From: Salinispora cortesiana
GTDB taxonomy: Bacteria > Actinomycetota > Actinomycetes > Mycobacteriales > Micromonosporaceae
Length of the DNA stretch: 64,000 bases
Direction of reading: 5' to 3'
Assembly (NCBI RefSeq): GCF_000484695.1
Contig: NZ_AXVR01000007.1
Coordinates: 62,001 to 126,000 of the forward strand
Each line of letters starts with the position of its first letter. Position 1 is the first letter of the stretch. The position numbers and the translations under genes are program-made. The notes beneath the pieces were generated by a model that worked only from the letters and a program-made list of their open reading frames with translations, was not told the DNA's origin and made no database searches. Below are positions 9,074 through 16,597 of the stretch, piece after piece.

Positions 9074-9795
9074 CCACCGCGCAGCTCGACGAGTCGGTGC
9101 TGGGCTGGCTCGACGGACGGCCACTGGACCGTACGGAACTTGACCGCCGGCTTGCCGCCCTGCGCGGCGGGCTGCGGTCCTCCGCACTGCCGGTGCCCGG
9201 GAGTGCGGAGGACCGGCAGCTGACCCGCTGGGTGGCGCAGGTGATCCTGACCGAACAGCTCTGCATCGCGGAGGCCGAGGCCCGTGGTCTCGACGTGACG
9301 GATGCGCCACTGGTTCGGTTGGATCAGCTGGCCGCCGTCGAGTTCGGATCCATCACCGCGGCGGCGTTCGAGGGCTGCGCCGCGGTCCGAGCCCTGTACG
9401 CGGAGCTGACCGCGGAGGTCACCGCGCCAGCGGAGCAGGTCGCTGCCTATCGTGCGGCGACCGCTGCGTCCTCGGCTGGCGTCGTGTGGCAGCTGTCCTC
9501 CGCGGACGGCGACTTCGAAGCGACCCCGGACTCGTTGCCGGCGGCGTTGGCGGAGGCATTGCGCTCGGCCACGCCGGGGGAGACGGTCACCGTCGACTCG
9601 TGGACGGTGGTGCTTCGGGGGCGCCGGGAGTTGGTCGATCCGGCTCTTGATCCGACTGATCGGATCAACGACTCCGCGCGTCGGGTCACCTTTGTCCGGT
9701 GGCTTGACCACGCTCGCGCGCACCGGCTGCAGCTGGTGCCGGGGCTGGAGCACCCGGGCGACCCGAACCAGCCCGACAACTACCACCGGCACTGA
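9070..9795 (+). CDS. Conserved protein of unknown function coupled to GH38
   Basis: A 241-residue protein whose ATG overlaps the mannosidase stop by four bases (ATGA), implying translational coupling. I do not recognise a firm family. An N-terminal helical part (LTRWVAQVILTEQLCIAEAE) and a C-terminal part resembling the lid of SurA/PpiC-type chaperones (RRVTFVRWLDHARAHRLQLV) can be seen, followed by a His-rich tail, GLEHPGDPNQPDNYHRH. No signal peptide or membrane segment is present. It could be a folding helper or partner for the large mannosidase; that is inference from position only. A peptidyl-prolyl isomerase-like fold is possible but I see no catalytic parvulin core. Confidence 0.8.
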   Translation: MTTAQLDESVLGWLDGRPLDRTELDRRLAALRGGLRSSALPVPGSAEDRQLTRWVAQVILTEQLCIAEAEARGLDVTDAPLVRLDQLAAVEFGSITAAAFEGCAAVRALYAELTAEVTAPAEQVAAYRAATAASSAGVVWQLSSADGDFEATPDSLPAALAEALRSATPGETVTVDSWTVVLRGRRELVDPALDPTDRINDSARRVTFVRWLDHARAHRLQLVPGLEHPGDPNQPDNYHRH

Positions 9796-9826
9796 CGCTC
9801 CGGTACCTCCGGCACTGACGCTCCGG
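9786..9826 (+). repeat. 18-bp direct repeat at operon end
   Basis: CCGGCACTGACGCTCCGG occurs exactly at 9786-9803 and again at 9809-9826. The first copy includes the stop codon of the preceding gene, and the second runs into the terminator stem. It looks like a local duplication. Confidence 0.6.
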
Positions 9827-9868
9827 CCGGGGTTGCTCGTCGTCATCGCGACGAGCAACCCCGGCCGG
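9823..9868 (+). terminator. Perfect 20-bp terminator stem after the N-glycan operon
   Basis: Arms at 9823-9842 and 9849-9868 are exact complements around a 6-nt loop, followed by GCTTTGTG. The facing RCC1-protein gene ends at 9888, so it can serve both directions. Confidence 0.85.
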
Positions 9869-9887
9869 GCTTTGTGCCTACTACCAG

Positions 9888-11654
9888 CTAATTCTGGTGG
9901 TGGCTGGACCGGTGTCGGCGGGTGAGGAACATGAAGCTGACACCGACGAGGATGAGCAGGGTGGCGGTGCCGAGCAGGCTGGGCAGGCTGGCGCCGGTGA
10001 TGGGTAGGTCTGGGTCGGTGGGGTCGGTCGGGTCGGTGGGATCGGTCGGGTCGGTCGGGTCAGTGGGGTCGGTCGGCTCGGTGACGGTGATGGTGACGGC
10101 CTCGGAGTCACTGTTGGGGCAGAGAGTGGTGCTGCTGGTGTAGTGGGCGGTGATGGTGTTGGCGCCGACCGGGAGCCGGGTGGTGTAGGTGGCGGTGCTG
10201 GTGCTGTCCAGGGGCACGGTGGCGAGGTCGGTGTTGTTGTTGCGGAAGGTGATGTCGCCGGTCGCGGGTCCGGGGTTGCAGGTGACGGTGGCGGTGAGGG
10301 TGACGTCCTGATCCGCGGTCGGGTCCTGCGGCGACACCTGCAGGTCCGTGGTGGATGTCGCCTGGAGCGTGGGCAGGGCCAGGCTGTGGTTGCTGCCGAC
10401 GGCGGTGGTGGTCACGGTGGTGCCGGTGGGCAGGCTGACCGCAACGGGGGTGTTGCTGCTGCTGGCGATGCCGACCCCGCCGCTGGTGGTGGTGAGATCG
10501 GCACCGAGTTGACCGAAGGTGTTGTCGCCCCAGGAGAGGGCGGTTTCGGTGTTGGTTATCGCCACGGTGTGGTCGCTGCTGTTGGCGGCGATGGCGGTCA
10601 GCGTGGTGTCGGTGGGCAGGACGACCTCGACCGGGGTATTGCTGGTGATGTTGTTCCCGTTGCCCAGCTGGCCCGAGGAGTTGTTACCCCAGCTGGCGGC
10701 GGTGCCGTTGCCCAGCAACGCCACACTGTGGATAAGGCCGGCGGCGACGGCGGTAACCGTGGTGCCCGGTGCCAGGGCGACGTTGACCGGTGCGAGGGCG
10801 GCGACGTTGGTTCCGTCCCCGAGCTGCCCCTCGTCGTTGTCTCCCCAGGCGAGGGCGGCGTTGTCGGTGGTTATCCCCAGGCTGTGGGCGCCACCGCCGG
10901 CGATCGCGGTGAGCGTGGTTCCCGATGGCAGGGCGACGGTGGTCGGCTTGTTGGTGTTGTCGGTGGTCTCGTCACCGAGCTGCCCCTTGCTGTTGCTGCC
11001 CCAGGCGAGTGCGGTGTTGTCGGAGGTCAGCGACAGGCTGTGGGCGGCGCCGGCGGCGATGGCGGTGGCCGTGGTGCTCGTGGGCAGGTCAACGACGACG
11101 GGGGTGTTGGTGTTGTCGAAGGTCCCGTTACCGAGCTGCCCCTCGGTGTTGGCACCCCAGGCATAGACGGTGCCATTGGAGGCCAACGCCAGGCTGTGGC
11201 TGCCGCCGGCGGCGATGGCGGTGACCTCGACTCCCGTGGGCAGGTCAACCGCGACGGGGGTGTTGCTGCTGCTGGTTAGGGTTCCGTCGCCGAGTTGACC
11301 GGAGGAGTTGTCGCCCCAGGCGAGCAGGCTGCCGGTATTGGTCAACGCCAGGCTGTGGGCGCCACCGCCGGCGATGTCGGTGACCAGGGTTCCCGTGGGC
11401 AGGCTGACCTCGACGGGCATGTCCCTTTCGTCGTTGGTCCCGTCGCCCACCTGCCCGGCCTTGTTGTCTCCCCAGGCCAGGGCGGTGTCCGTCACGGCTG
11501 CGGCCGTCGGTGGCTTGTTCTGCGCGAACCCGGGCGACACGACGACCGCCTGCGTGACCGTCACGGCCAGCGCGAGGGAGAGCCAGCCGGCGGCGGTGCG
11601 TCCCGTCTGGTGCCCTCCAACGCCTCGGCCGAGCCGTTGACCGATTCCTTGCAT
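9888..11654 (-). CDS. RCC1-repeat surface protein with LPITG cell-wall anchor
   Basis: A 588-residue exported protein. Residues 1-45 form a long signal peptide (arginine-rich start, then WLSLALAVTVTQAVVVSPGFA). Seven RCC1-type repeats follow, each with an AWGDN..GQLGDGT core and a HSLAL strand, expected to build a beta-propeller. An Ig-like domain (LQVSPQDPTADQDVTLTATV) leads to a Thr-Asp-Pro repeat stalk, an LPITG sortase signal, a hydrophobic segment and a basic tail (RRHRSSHHQN). It should therefore be covalently attached to the wall; the sortase is not in the window. The ATG has GGAGGT 7 bases upstream. The ligand or partner of the propeller is unknown. Confidence 0.88.
   Translation of the reverse strand: MQGIGQRLGRGVGGHQTGRTAAGWLSLALAVTVTQAVVVSPGFAQNKPPTAAAVTDTALAWGDNKAGQVGDGTNDERDMPVEVSLPTGTLVTDIAGGGAHSLALTNTGSLLAWGDNSSGQLGDGTLTSSSNTPVAVDLPTGVEVTAIAAGGSHSLALASNGTVYAWGANTEGQLGNGTFDNTNTPVVVDLPTSTTATAIAAGAAHSLSLTSDNTALAWGSNSKGQLGDETTDNTNKPTTVALPSGTTLTAIAGGGAHSLGITTDNAALAWGDNDEGQLGDGTNVAALAPVNVALAPGTTVTAVAAGLIHSVALLGNGTAASWGNNSSGQLGNGNNITSNTPVEVVLPTDTTLTAIAANSSDHTVAITNTETALSWGDNTFGQLGADLTTTSGGVGIASSSNTPVAVSLPTGTTVTTTAVGSNHSLALPTLQATSTTDLQVSPQDPTADQDVTLTATVTCNPGPATGDITFRNNNTDLATVPLDSTSTATYTTRLPVGANTITAHYTSSTTLCPNSDSEAVTITVTEPTDPTDPTDPTDPTDPTDPTDPDLPITGASLPSLLGTATLLILVGVSFMFLTRRHRSSHHQN
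10010..10080 (-). repeat. Coding repeat for the Pro-Thr-Asp stalk
   Basis: A 9-bp unit with small variations (GGGTCGGTC on the plus strand) is repeated about seven times and encodes the PTD stalk just before the LPITG anchor. Such repeats change length easily by slippage. Confidence 0.8.
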
Positions 11655-11735
11655 CGTGCATACCTCCGAGCCGACAAATGACCGCTGATAGGGCAGCAGC
11701 CATCTTTAGCCACCTATCCCCCTGTGCGGGTAGAA
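11655..11735 (-). promoter_or_regulatory. Leader of the RCC1 gene with inverted repeats
   Basis: Upstream of the RCC1 gene the minus strand has GATAGG paired with CCTATC (plus-strand positions 11713-11718 and 11687-11692), enclosing a GGC..GCC inner stem. A second small stem, GTAGA/TCTAC, lies further upstream (about 11730-11745). The rest of the gap to 11888 shows no gene. The function is unknown; it could be a structured mRNA leader or an operator. Confidence 0.35.
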
Positions 11736-11888
11736 ATGTCTCTACCGTCAGGATCAACGCGTACCGGGCGTTAAGGGTGTTGGTCTGGGCAAAAGGACGA
11801 TTGACTCGGCTTCCGCGACGTGGGTTGGCGCCGGTGGCGGTGGCCGGAAGCGGCGGCGCTCAGGAGGGGGGCGCTCAGGCGGCGGTGC

Positions 11889-12740
11889 TTAGAAGAGCGT
11901 CAGCGGCTGCACCGGGGCCGGTCGGGGCAGCGGCTCGACCGCGGGGACGCAGGCGCGGACCTCGTCGTGGAAGCGGCGGGCGAGCACCGGGGCGTCGGCG
12001 TTGTCTGGAGTGTGGACGAAGAAGGTGGGCGAGCGGCCCTCGTGGAGCCAGTCGGCGATGGTGTCGACCCAGCGCTGCCAGCCCGCACTGGTCTGGTCGG
12101 GATCATCCCGGCCGAGGTAACGGACGATCGGCCGGTCGGTCAGCGCCGCCGCGCGGAGCGGCATCCGTGGCTTCTTCGTCCAGGCATCCCGCTCCGCGTC
12201 GCTGGTCGGGGGACGGGCGAAGAACGTGGTGGTGTCGAAGGGGATCCACTCGGTGTCGGTGGCGGCCAGCGTCCGGACCAACAGCCGGGCCGCGTCGGAG
12301 TCGACGAAAAACGCGGGATGGCGCACCTCGACCGCGTACCGGTGGGTCGGGGGAAGGCGCCGCAGGAAGCGGGCGAGGGTGGCCACGTCGCCCGGAGCGA
12401 AGGAACCCGGCAGCTGGATCCAGAGAGCCTGCGCCCGGGGACCCAGGGGTTCGATCGCGTCGAGAAAGGCACGCAGCGGTTCGTTCACCTCGCCGAGGCG
12501 GCGCTCGTGCGTGACAACGCGAGGCAGCTTGAGCACGAATCCGAAGTTCGGGTCGGTCTGCTGCGCCCAGGAGGAGACCGCCTCCCGGGAGGGGGTCGCG
12601 TAGAAGGTGGTGTTCCCCTCCACCGCCGTGCACCACCCGGCGTAGTGCCGTAGGCGCTCGGGTGCTGGCAGGGGGTGGGCCACCAGGCGCCCCTGCCACG
12701 CCCGGTGCGTCCACATCGCGCATCCCACCTGGAGCCGCAC
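11889..12740 (-). CDS. DUF72 (YecE-like) protein
   Basis: A protein of 283 residues with the DUF72 TIM-barrel pattern: a VGCAMWTHRAWQG start, EGNTTFYATP (the family N/F-Y motif), FVLKLPRVVTHERRL, a WIQLPGSF segment and YAVEVRHPAFF. DUF72 proteins are widespread; their activity is not firmly established. I chose the GTG at 12740 because the family normally begins a few residues before the VG..W strand and AAGGGA lies just upstream. The frame is open to an earlier possible start at 12827, whose extra Arg/Pro-rich residues look non-coding. The nearest gene upstream is a separate hypothetical ended by its own terminator. Confidence 0.85.
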   Translation of the reverse strand: MRLQVGCAMWTHRAWQGRLVAHPLPAPERLRHYAGWCTAVEGNTTFYATPSREAVSSWAQQTDPNFGFVLKLPRVVTHERRLGEVNEPLRAFLDAIEPLGPRAQALWIQLPGSFAPGDVATLARFLRRLPPTHRYAVEVRHPAFFVDSDAARLLVRTLAATDTEWIPFDTTTFFARPPTSDAERDAWTKKPRMPLRAAALTDRPIVRYLGRDDPDQTSAGWQRWVDTIADWLHEGRSPTFFVHTPDNADAPVLARRFHDEVRACVPAVEPLPRPAPVQPLTLF

Positions 12741-12861
12741 GCGGTATCCCTTCGCCGAAACGCCGACAGCTGGCCTCGGCCCCGCTGGCCCACGAGGCCG
12801 GCGTACCAGCGCCGGCCGCCGCGCCAAGCGGAGCGGTCGGGTCGGGGGGCGGGGCGTGGCG

Positions 12862-12897
12862 GTGGGGTCGCGGCGACGAGCGTCGCCACGACCCCAC
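12862..12897 (-). terminator. Terminator hairpin after the 172-residue hypothetical gene
   Basis: Arms at 12862-12877 and 12882-12897 pair over 16 positions with one mismatch around the loop GAGC. It lies just beyond the stop of the minus-strand gene at 12916. Confidence 0.75.
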
Positions 12898-12915
12898 CCG
12901 CCGGAAGTGAGCTGG

Positions 12916-13434
12916 TCAGTCCGAGGTGGGGAAGCTGTACCGGGCGGCGTGCTCCGGATCGGCCGGGTCGATCTGGCGTACGCCGGCGTCGGCGAGGCGC
13001 TTGTTGACCTCGTCCAGCTGCTCCCGCACCAGCCGGGCCTCCTCCTCGGTGACCCGACCCCGGTGCGGCCGGCCCGCGTGCTCGATGGTGCCGTAGTCGA
13101 CCTTCTCTGCGGCGCGGCGGGTCTTCGGCGGGCGAACCCGCTCGGCGGTCCGCAGCAGCTGCGCCATCGGTGTGTCGGTGGCCATCGCGTCGAACTCGCT
13201 GGCGGTCAGTACGACCCGGCGTGGCTCGCCCCCACCGTGGCTGTCGTGGATCTCCACGATCGCGATATCCAGGGCCGCGTCGTCGATGTTCTCCACCTCG
13301 GCCGGGGTGGCGTCCAACTGTACGGGCCCGGCCACCAGGTCCGGGTGCTCCAGGACGACCACCCGGGTGGCCTCGTCGTCGGGCTGGAGCACCCGGCCGC
13401 TGAAGTCGGAGACGCGGATCGTCTTCTTGCCCAT
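12916..13434 (-). CDS. Conserved hypothetical protein
   Basis: A 172-residue soluble protein, acidic in the first half, that I cannot assign to a family. It begins MGKKTIRVSDFSGRVL, has beta-strand-rich text with LEHPDLVAGPVQLDATPAE, and ends in a charged helical part (EEEARLVREQLDEVNKRLADAG) likely to be a long helix. No signal peptide, membrane segment or metal motif is seen. A terminator follows and the flanking genes are unrelated, so it is probably transcribed alone. Base composition matches the neighbours. Confidence 0.8.
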   Translation of the reverse strand: MGKKTIRVSDFSGRVLQPDDEATRVVVLEHPDLVAGPVQLDATPAEVENIDDAALDIAIVEIHDSHGGGEPRRVVLTASEFDAMATDTPMAQLLRTAERVRPPKTRRAAEKVDYGTIEHAGRPHRGRVTEEEARLVREQLDEVNKRLADAGVRQIDPADPEHAARYSFPTSD

Positions 13435-13576
13435 GCGCGGAACTTCTCCTGTCGTAGGCCGGTCTGGAGGACCAGCAGACGTTACCCGACAGGTGTGCGA
13501 ATGCCGGCGTCGGCTCGCCGGTCGGTGCGGGGCGGTGGTGATCCCCGGTGCCGCCCCGGGCGGGCCCGACGGTTGG

Positions 13577-13753
13577 TCAGTGGGCGTCGGGATCGCCGGT
13601 GGGTCGGCGGTTCAGCTCAACCCAGGTGAGCAGCGGCGAGGCGCGGGTGCCGCGGTGTGGTGGCTGGGCCGGAAAGGACTCCTCGGCAATCCAGGCGGTT
13701 GGCCAGAGTGCCCTGGAGCCGTGGCGGCGGCGGTTCGGTGGCTGGTTCGGCAT
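13577..13753 (-). CDS. Small hypothetical protein, 58 residues
   Basis: A possible small gene in the gap before the histidine kinase gene. It reads MPNQPPNRRRHGSRALWPTA and then a Trp/Pro-rich part including WIAEESFPAQPP and LLTWVELNRR. The composition is sensible for a real small protein, and GGTGGGA lies just upstream. The start codon sits inside the 7-bp inverted repeat GGCATGG/CCATGCC (13749-13755 and 13762-13768), which could control access to it. Without comparative data this remains a candidate. Confidence 0.45.
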   Translation of the reverse strand: MPNQPPNRRRHGSRALWPTAWIAEESFPAQPPHRGTRASPLLTWVELNRRPTGDPDAH

Positions 13754-13815
13754 GGATCCCACCATGCCAGAGAATGGTGTACATCTATTGAATTCAGTGG
13801 TAACAGTCGATGGGA

Positions 13816-14847
13816 TTAGGCGGCTCCCGGGAGGGGCAGCCGGACCTCGAACCGACACCCACCGGTGGTGTTGCGGACCTGCACCCGGCCGCCGTGCGCC
13901 TCGACCAACCCTCGGACGATCGCCAGTCCCAGTCCCCCGGAGCTGGCCGTCTCACCGGTGCTGGGGCGGGGGGTGCGGGCGCGCTCGCCGCGGAAGGCGA
14001 CCTCGAAGACGCGGGGTAGGTCCGCCTCGGGGATGCCGCCGCAGGTGTCCGCCACGGCCAGCCACGCCCAGTCGGTGTCCGCCCCGGCCTCGACCCGGAC
14101 GGTCCCCTCCGACGGTGTGTAGCGGACGGCATTGAGCAGGAGATTCCCTACCACCCGGGCCAGCTCGGGCTCACTGGCCAGTACGGTCGGCCAGCCCGAG
14201 TCGGGTGCCAGCAGGCGGACTCGGCAGGCGGCCGCCAGCGGTGCGGCGCTGGCGACGGCGTCCGACACGACATCGCCCAGCGGTACCGCCGCCAGGGTCA
14301 GGCGCAAGGCGCCGGCGTTGATTCGGGAGAGCTCGAAGAGGTCGTCCACCAGTCGGGTCATCCGATTGGTCTCCGCCCGGATCCGGCGGTGGTACTCGCT
14401 CACCGTCGTGGGGTCGTCGACCACCCGGTCCTCCAGCGCCTCAGCCATCGCCCGCAGCCCGGCCAGTGGGGTTCGCAGGTCGTGCGAAACCCAGGCGACG
14501 AGGTCCCGCCGACCCTGTTCGATCTGGCGTTCCCGCTGCCGGGCCTGGTCTGCCCAGACCGCGGCGGCGGCCAGGCGGCGTCCGAAGAGCCAGCCGACCG
14601 TGAGGCTCACCAGGGCCGCCGCCGCCACCGCGATCAGCACCACGTTCCGGTCATGCGGGGAGAGGAACATCTCGTAGGCGACCATGGTCACCGCGGCCAC
14701 CATTGCGGTCACCGTGATGATCAGCAGGGTGACGATGTGTACCGTCACCGAGCATCCGCGCAGTAGGCGTAGGGTGAGCGCACCGGCCGCGCCGACGCAG
14801 AGCGCCGCGCCGAGCGCGAGTGCGAAGATTAGCGCCAGTTCACCCAT
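13816..14847 (-). CDS. Two-component sensor histidine kinase
   Basis: A membrane histidine kinase of about 343 residues, partner of the response regulator encoded just upstream. Three hydrophobic segments lie in the first ~90 residues, with little extracellular sequence, so the signal may be sensed in or at the membrane. The dimerisation and phospho-acceptor box is VSHDLRTPLAG with H122. The ATPase domain has the N box (NLLLNAVRYTP), the G1 motif DTCGGIP and the G2 motif GGLGLAIVRGLVEAHGG. The ATG at 14847 overlaps the regulator stop by eight bases, indicating translational coupling; a TTG at 14871 would give eight more residues. The stimulus is unknown. Confidence 0.92.
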   Translation of the reverse strand: MGELALIFALALGAALCVGAAGALTLRLLRGCSVTVHIVTLLIITVTAMVAAVTMVAYEMFLSPHDRNVVLIAVAAAALVSLTVGWLFGRRLAAAAVWADQARQRERQIEQGRRDLVAWVSHDLRTPLAGLRAMAEALEDRVVDDPTTVSEYHRRIRAETNRMTRLVDDLFELSRINAGALRLTLAAVPLGDVVSDAVASAAPLAAACRVRLLAPDSGWPTVLASEPELARVVGNLLLNAVRYTPSEGTVRVEAGADTDWAWLAVADTCGGIPEADLPRVFEVAFRGERARTPRPSTGETASSGGLGLAIVRGLVEAHGGRVQVRNTTGGCRFEVRLPLPGAA

Positions 14848-15532
14848 CGATCGGCTCGTATCGGTAGCCAATGCCCCAGACCGTCACGATCCGGCGCGGG
14901 TTGGCGGGATCGGCCTCCACCTTCTCCCGTAGCCGTCGAACATGGACGGTCACCGTTGACTGGTCACCGAAGTTCCAGCCCCACACCCGCTCCAGCAACT
15001 CGGCCCGGCCCAGCGCCCGGGCGGGGTGTCGCATCAGGTACGCCAGTAGGTCGAACTCGCGCACGGTGAGGGTCAGCTCGTGGCCGTGCAGCCGGGCCAC
15101 CCGGGGGCCGGTCTCGACCACGAGCGCGTCGTCACGGAGCACGGTGGCCGGTGCCGTCCGGGGCTCACCGCTGCGCCGCAGCACCGACCCGACCCGCAAC
15201 ACCAACTCCCGGGGCGAGAACGGCTTGCCGAGGTAGTCGTCCGCACCGAGCTGCAGGCCGAGGACGCGGTCAGCCTCGTCCCCGCGGGCGGTGAGCATGA
15301 TGATGGGCACCCCACCCGGCTTCGCCCGTAGCCGCCGGCACACTTCCAGACCGTCGAGCCCGGGCAGCATCAGATCCAGCACGACCAGGTCGGGCGGTTC
15401 GGCGGCGACCGCGGCAAGCGCCGAGTCGCCGTCGCCGACGTGCCGCACCTGGTAGCCGGCGTGTGCCAGGTAGCGACAGACCACGTCACTGACTGTTCGG
15501 TCGTCGTCAACGACCAGTACCCGTTGCGTCAC
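14840..15532 (-). CDS. OmpR/PhoB-family response regulator
   Basis: A 230-residue DNA-binding regulator. The receiver domain has the acidic pocket VVDDD (D9-D11), phosphorylation site D53 in VLDLMLPG, and a conserved K in the YLGKPFSPREL loop. The C-terminal winged-helix domain contains LTVREFDLLAYLMRHPAR and ends with the usual VWGIGYRYEP strand. I chose the GTG at 15532 because GGGAGG lies a few bases upstream and the protein then starts right before the first receiver strand. It is cotranscribed with the overlapping histidine kinase gene. Target genes cannot be told from the window; the divergent GNAT gene shares its promoter region. Confidence 0.93.
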   Translation of the reverse strand: MTQRVLVVDDDRTVSDVVCRYLAHAGYQVRHVGDGDSALAAVAAEPPDLVVLDLMLPGLDGLEVCRRLRAKPGGVPIIMLTARGDEADRVLGLQLGADDYLGKPFSPRELVLRVGSVLRRSGEPRTAPATVLRDDALVVETGPRVARLHGHELTLTVREFDLLAYLMRHPARALGRAELLERVWGWNFGDQSTVTVHVRRLREKVEADPANPRRIVTVWGIGYRYEPIDG

Positions 15533-15686
15533 CGGGCCTCCCTCGTCGTTGCCCAGCGTAGCCGCGACAATCAGCTTAAGATCTTGCGAGGCGGTTACGG
15601 CCGTCGCCACCGGCGGTGGTCCGCGAACCGTGGGGCACTCCGGACGCGGCGGGCGGTGCGCGACGAGCGGACCTCGAAGGAGGGCG

Positions 15687-16349
15687 ATGGGCAGTCGGCG
15701 GCTCTACCTGCACCTGGCCACCTGGCTGGGGCAGTGGCCCGCTGGCCCGGGTCTGCACGTGGTCGCCGCTCGACGTCGGGCCCAGCCCGCCTGGGACGGT
15801 CGGCTCCGACCGGCGATCGCCGTCTCCGCCGGGGAGCACCAGGTGCTCTCCGTAGCGCCGGAACGGGTCGCCGTCATCCGGGAACTGGCCCGGGGCTCGT
15901 CCCGGCGGCTCCTTGCCGGCCTGCCGGCGGCTGTCGGTCACCCCGACTGGGTGGTGCACGACGACGTGTTTCGGTGGACCGAGGATCCCGCACCACTGCC
16001 GGAGGTCGGTGAGTGGATCCCACCGACGTCGCCCGGCCTGCCGCCCTGGCTCCGACTGTTCGACCGGCCGGTGCTGGTGGTGCGCGACGACCGTGGCCGG
16101 TACCGGGCCGGGGTCGGCGTCAAGTGGCACGACGCGTACGGCGGGGAACTGGCGGTGGGCACCGTACCGGCAGCCCGGGGGCGGGGGCTGGCCCGTCGGC
16201 TGGTCGCCCAGGCGGCGCGCCGAGTCCTCGCCGAGGGAGCGGTACCGACGTACCTGCACAGTCGACGGAACGTGGCCTCGGCCCGGGTGGCCGAGGCGGC
16301 CGGGTTCCCCGACCGGGGCTGGCGGTCGTTCGGGGTCTACCCGGGCTGA
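15687..16349 (+). CDS. GNAT-family N-acetyltransferase
   Basis: A 220-residue protein. The C-terminal ~100 residues show the GNAT fold: a strand with VGVKWHDAYGGELAVGTV, the acetyl-CoA loop PAARGRGLARRLV (the Q/R-x-x-G-x-G/A pattern), and HSRRNVASARVAEAAGFPDRG, which resembles the FR47 subgroup. The N-terminal half (WLGQWPAGPGLHVV) is less conserved and may bind the substrate. The ATG at 15687 has AAGGAGGG directly upstream. It is divergent from the two-component genes. The substrate is unknown. Confidence 0.85.
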   Translation: MGSRRLYLHLATWLGQWPAGPGLHVVAARRRAQPAWDGRLRPAIAVSAGEHQVLSVAPERVAVIRELARGSSRRLLAGLPAAVGHPDWVVHDDVFRWTEDPAPLPEVGEWIPPTSPGLPPWLRLFDRPVLVVRDDRGRYRAGVGVKWHDAYGGELAVGTVPAARGRGLARRLVAQAARRVLAEGAVPTYLHSRRNVASARVAEAAGFPDRGWRSFGVYPG

Positions 16350-16384
16350 GTCGGCCGGCTCGCGCCGTCGGGAGTGGGTAGGGC

Positions 16385-16420
16385 GCGGACCGGAGTTCCC
16401 GGGCCGGAACCCCGGTCCGC
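16385..16420 (+). terminator. Terminator hairpin after the GNAT gene
   Basis: Arms 16385-16398 and 16407-16420 are complementary over 14 positions with one mismatch and an 8-nt loop, followed by GTCCTTCCCCC. Between here and 16597 I see no gene. Confidence 0.7.
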
Positions 16421-16597
16421 GTCCTTCCCCCAGGCCCCGCTGGCCGCCCGGGGGCGGATCGCCGGATGCAGTTGTGACGCTACGTATTTAGCGGCGGGTA
16501 GGCAAGGGGTGATCAGAGGTGTTGGTGTGTCGAAAACTGGACTCTGACCTGCGGTAGAAGCTGCACAGCCGGCTGGAGTGGCCAGTGACGGAGCGTG

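Noticed and set aside
10010..10080. Short tandem repeats that could suggest a CRISPR array
   Set aside because: The unit is 9 bp with no unique spacers and encodes the PTD stalk in frame.
10143..11279. A 378-codon plus-strand frame full of GGDG and GQRQAVG repeats
   Set aside because: It is the reverse of the RCC1 repeats; the glycine-rich repeats only mirror the real gene.
11655..11745. c-di-GMP (GEMM) or c-di-AMP riboswitch upstream of the RCC1 gene
   Set aside because: Only a short CGCACAGGG matches; the conserved core and tetraloop receptor segments of these classes are missing.
16488..16597. Possible gene remnant before the GH3 stop (Ser/Arg-rich minus-strand frame)
   Set aside because: It is short, without start signals or similarity that I can recognise; nothing supports a transposase remnant.
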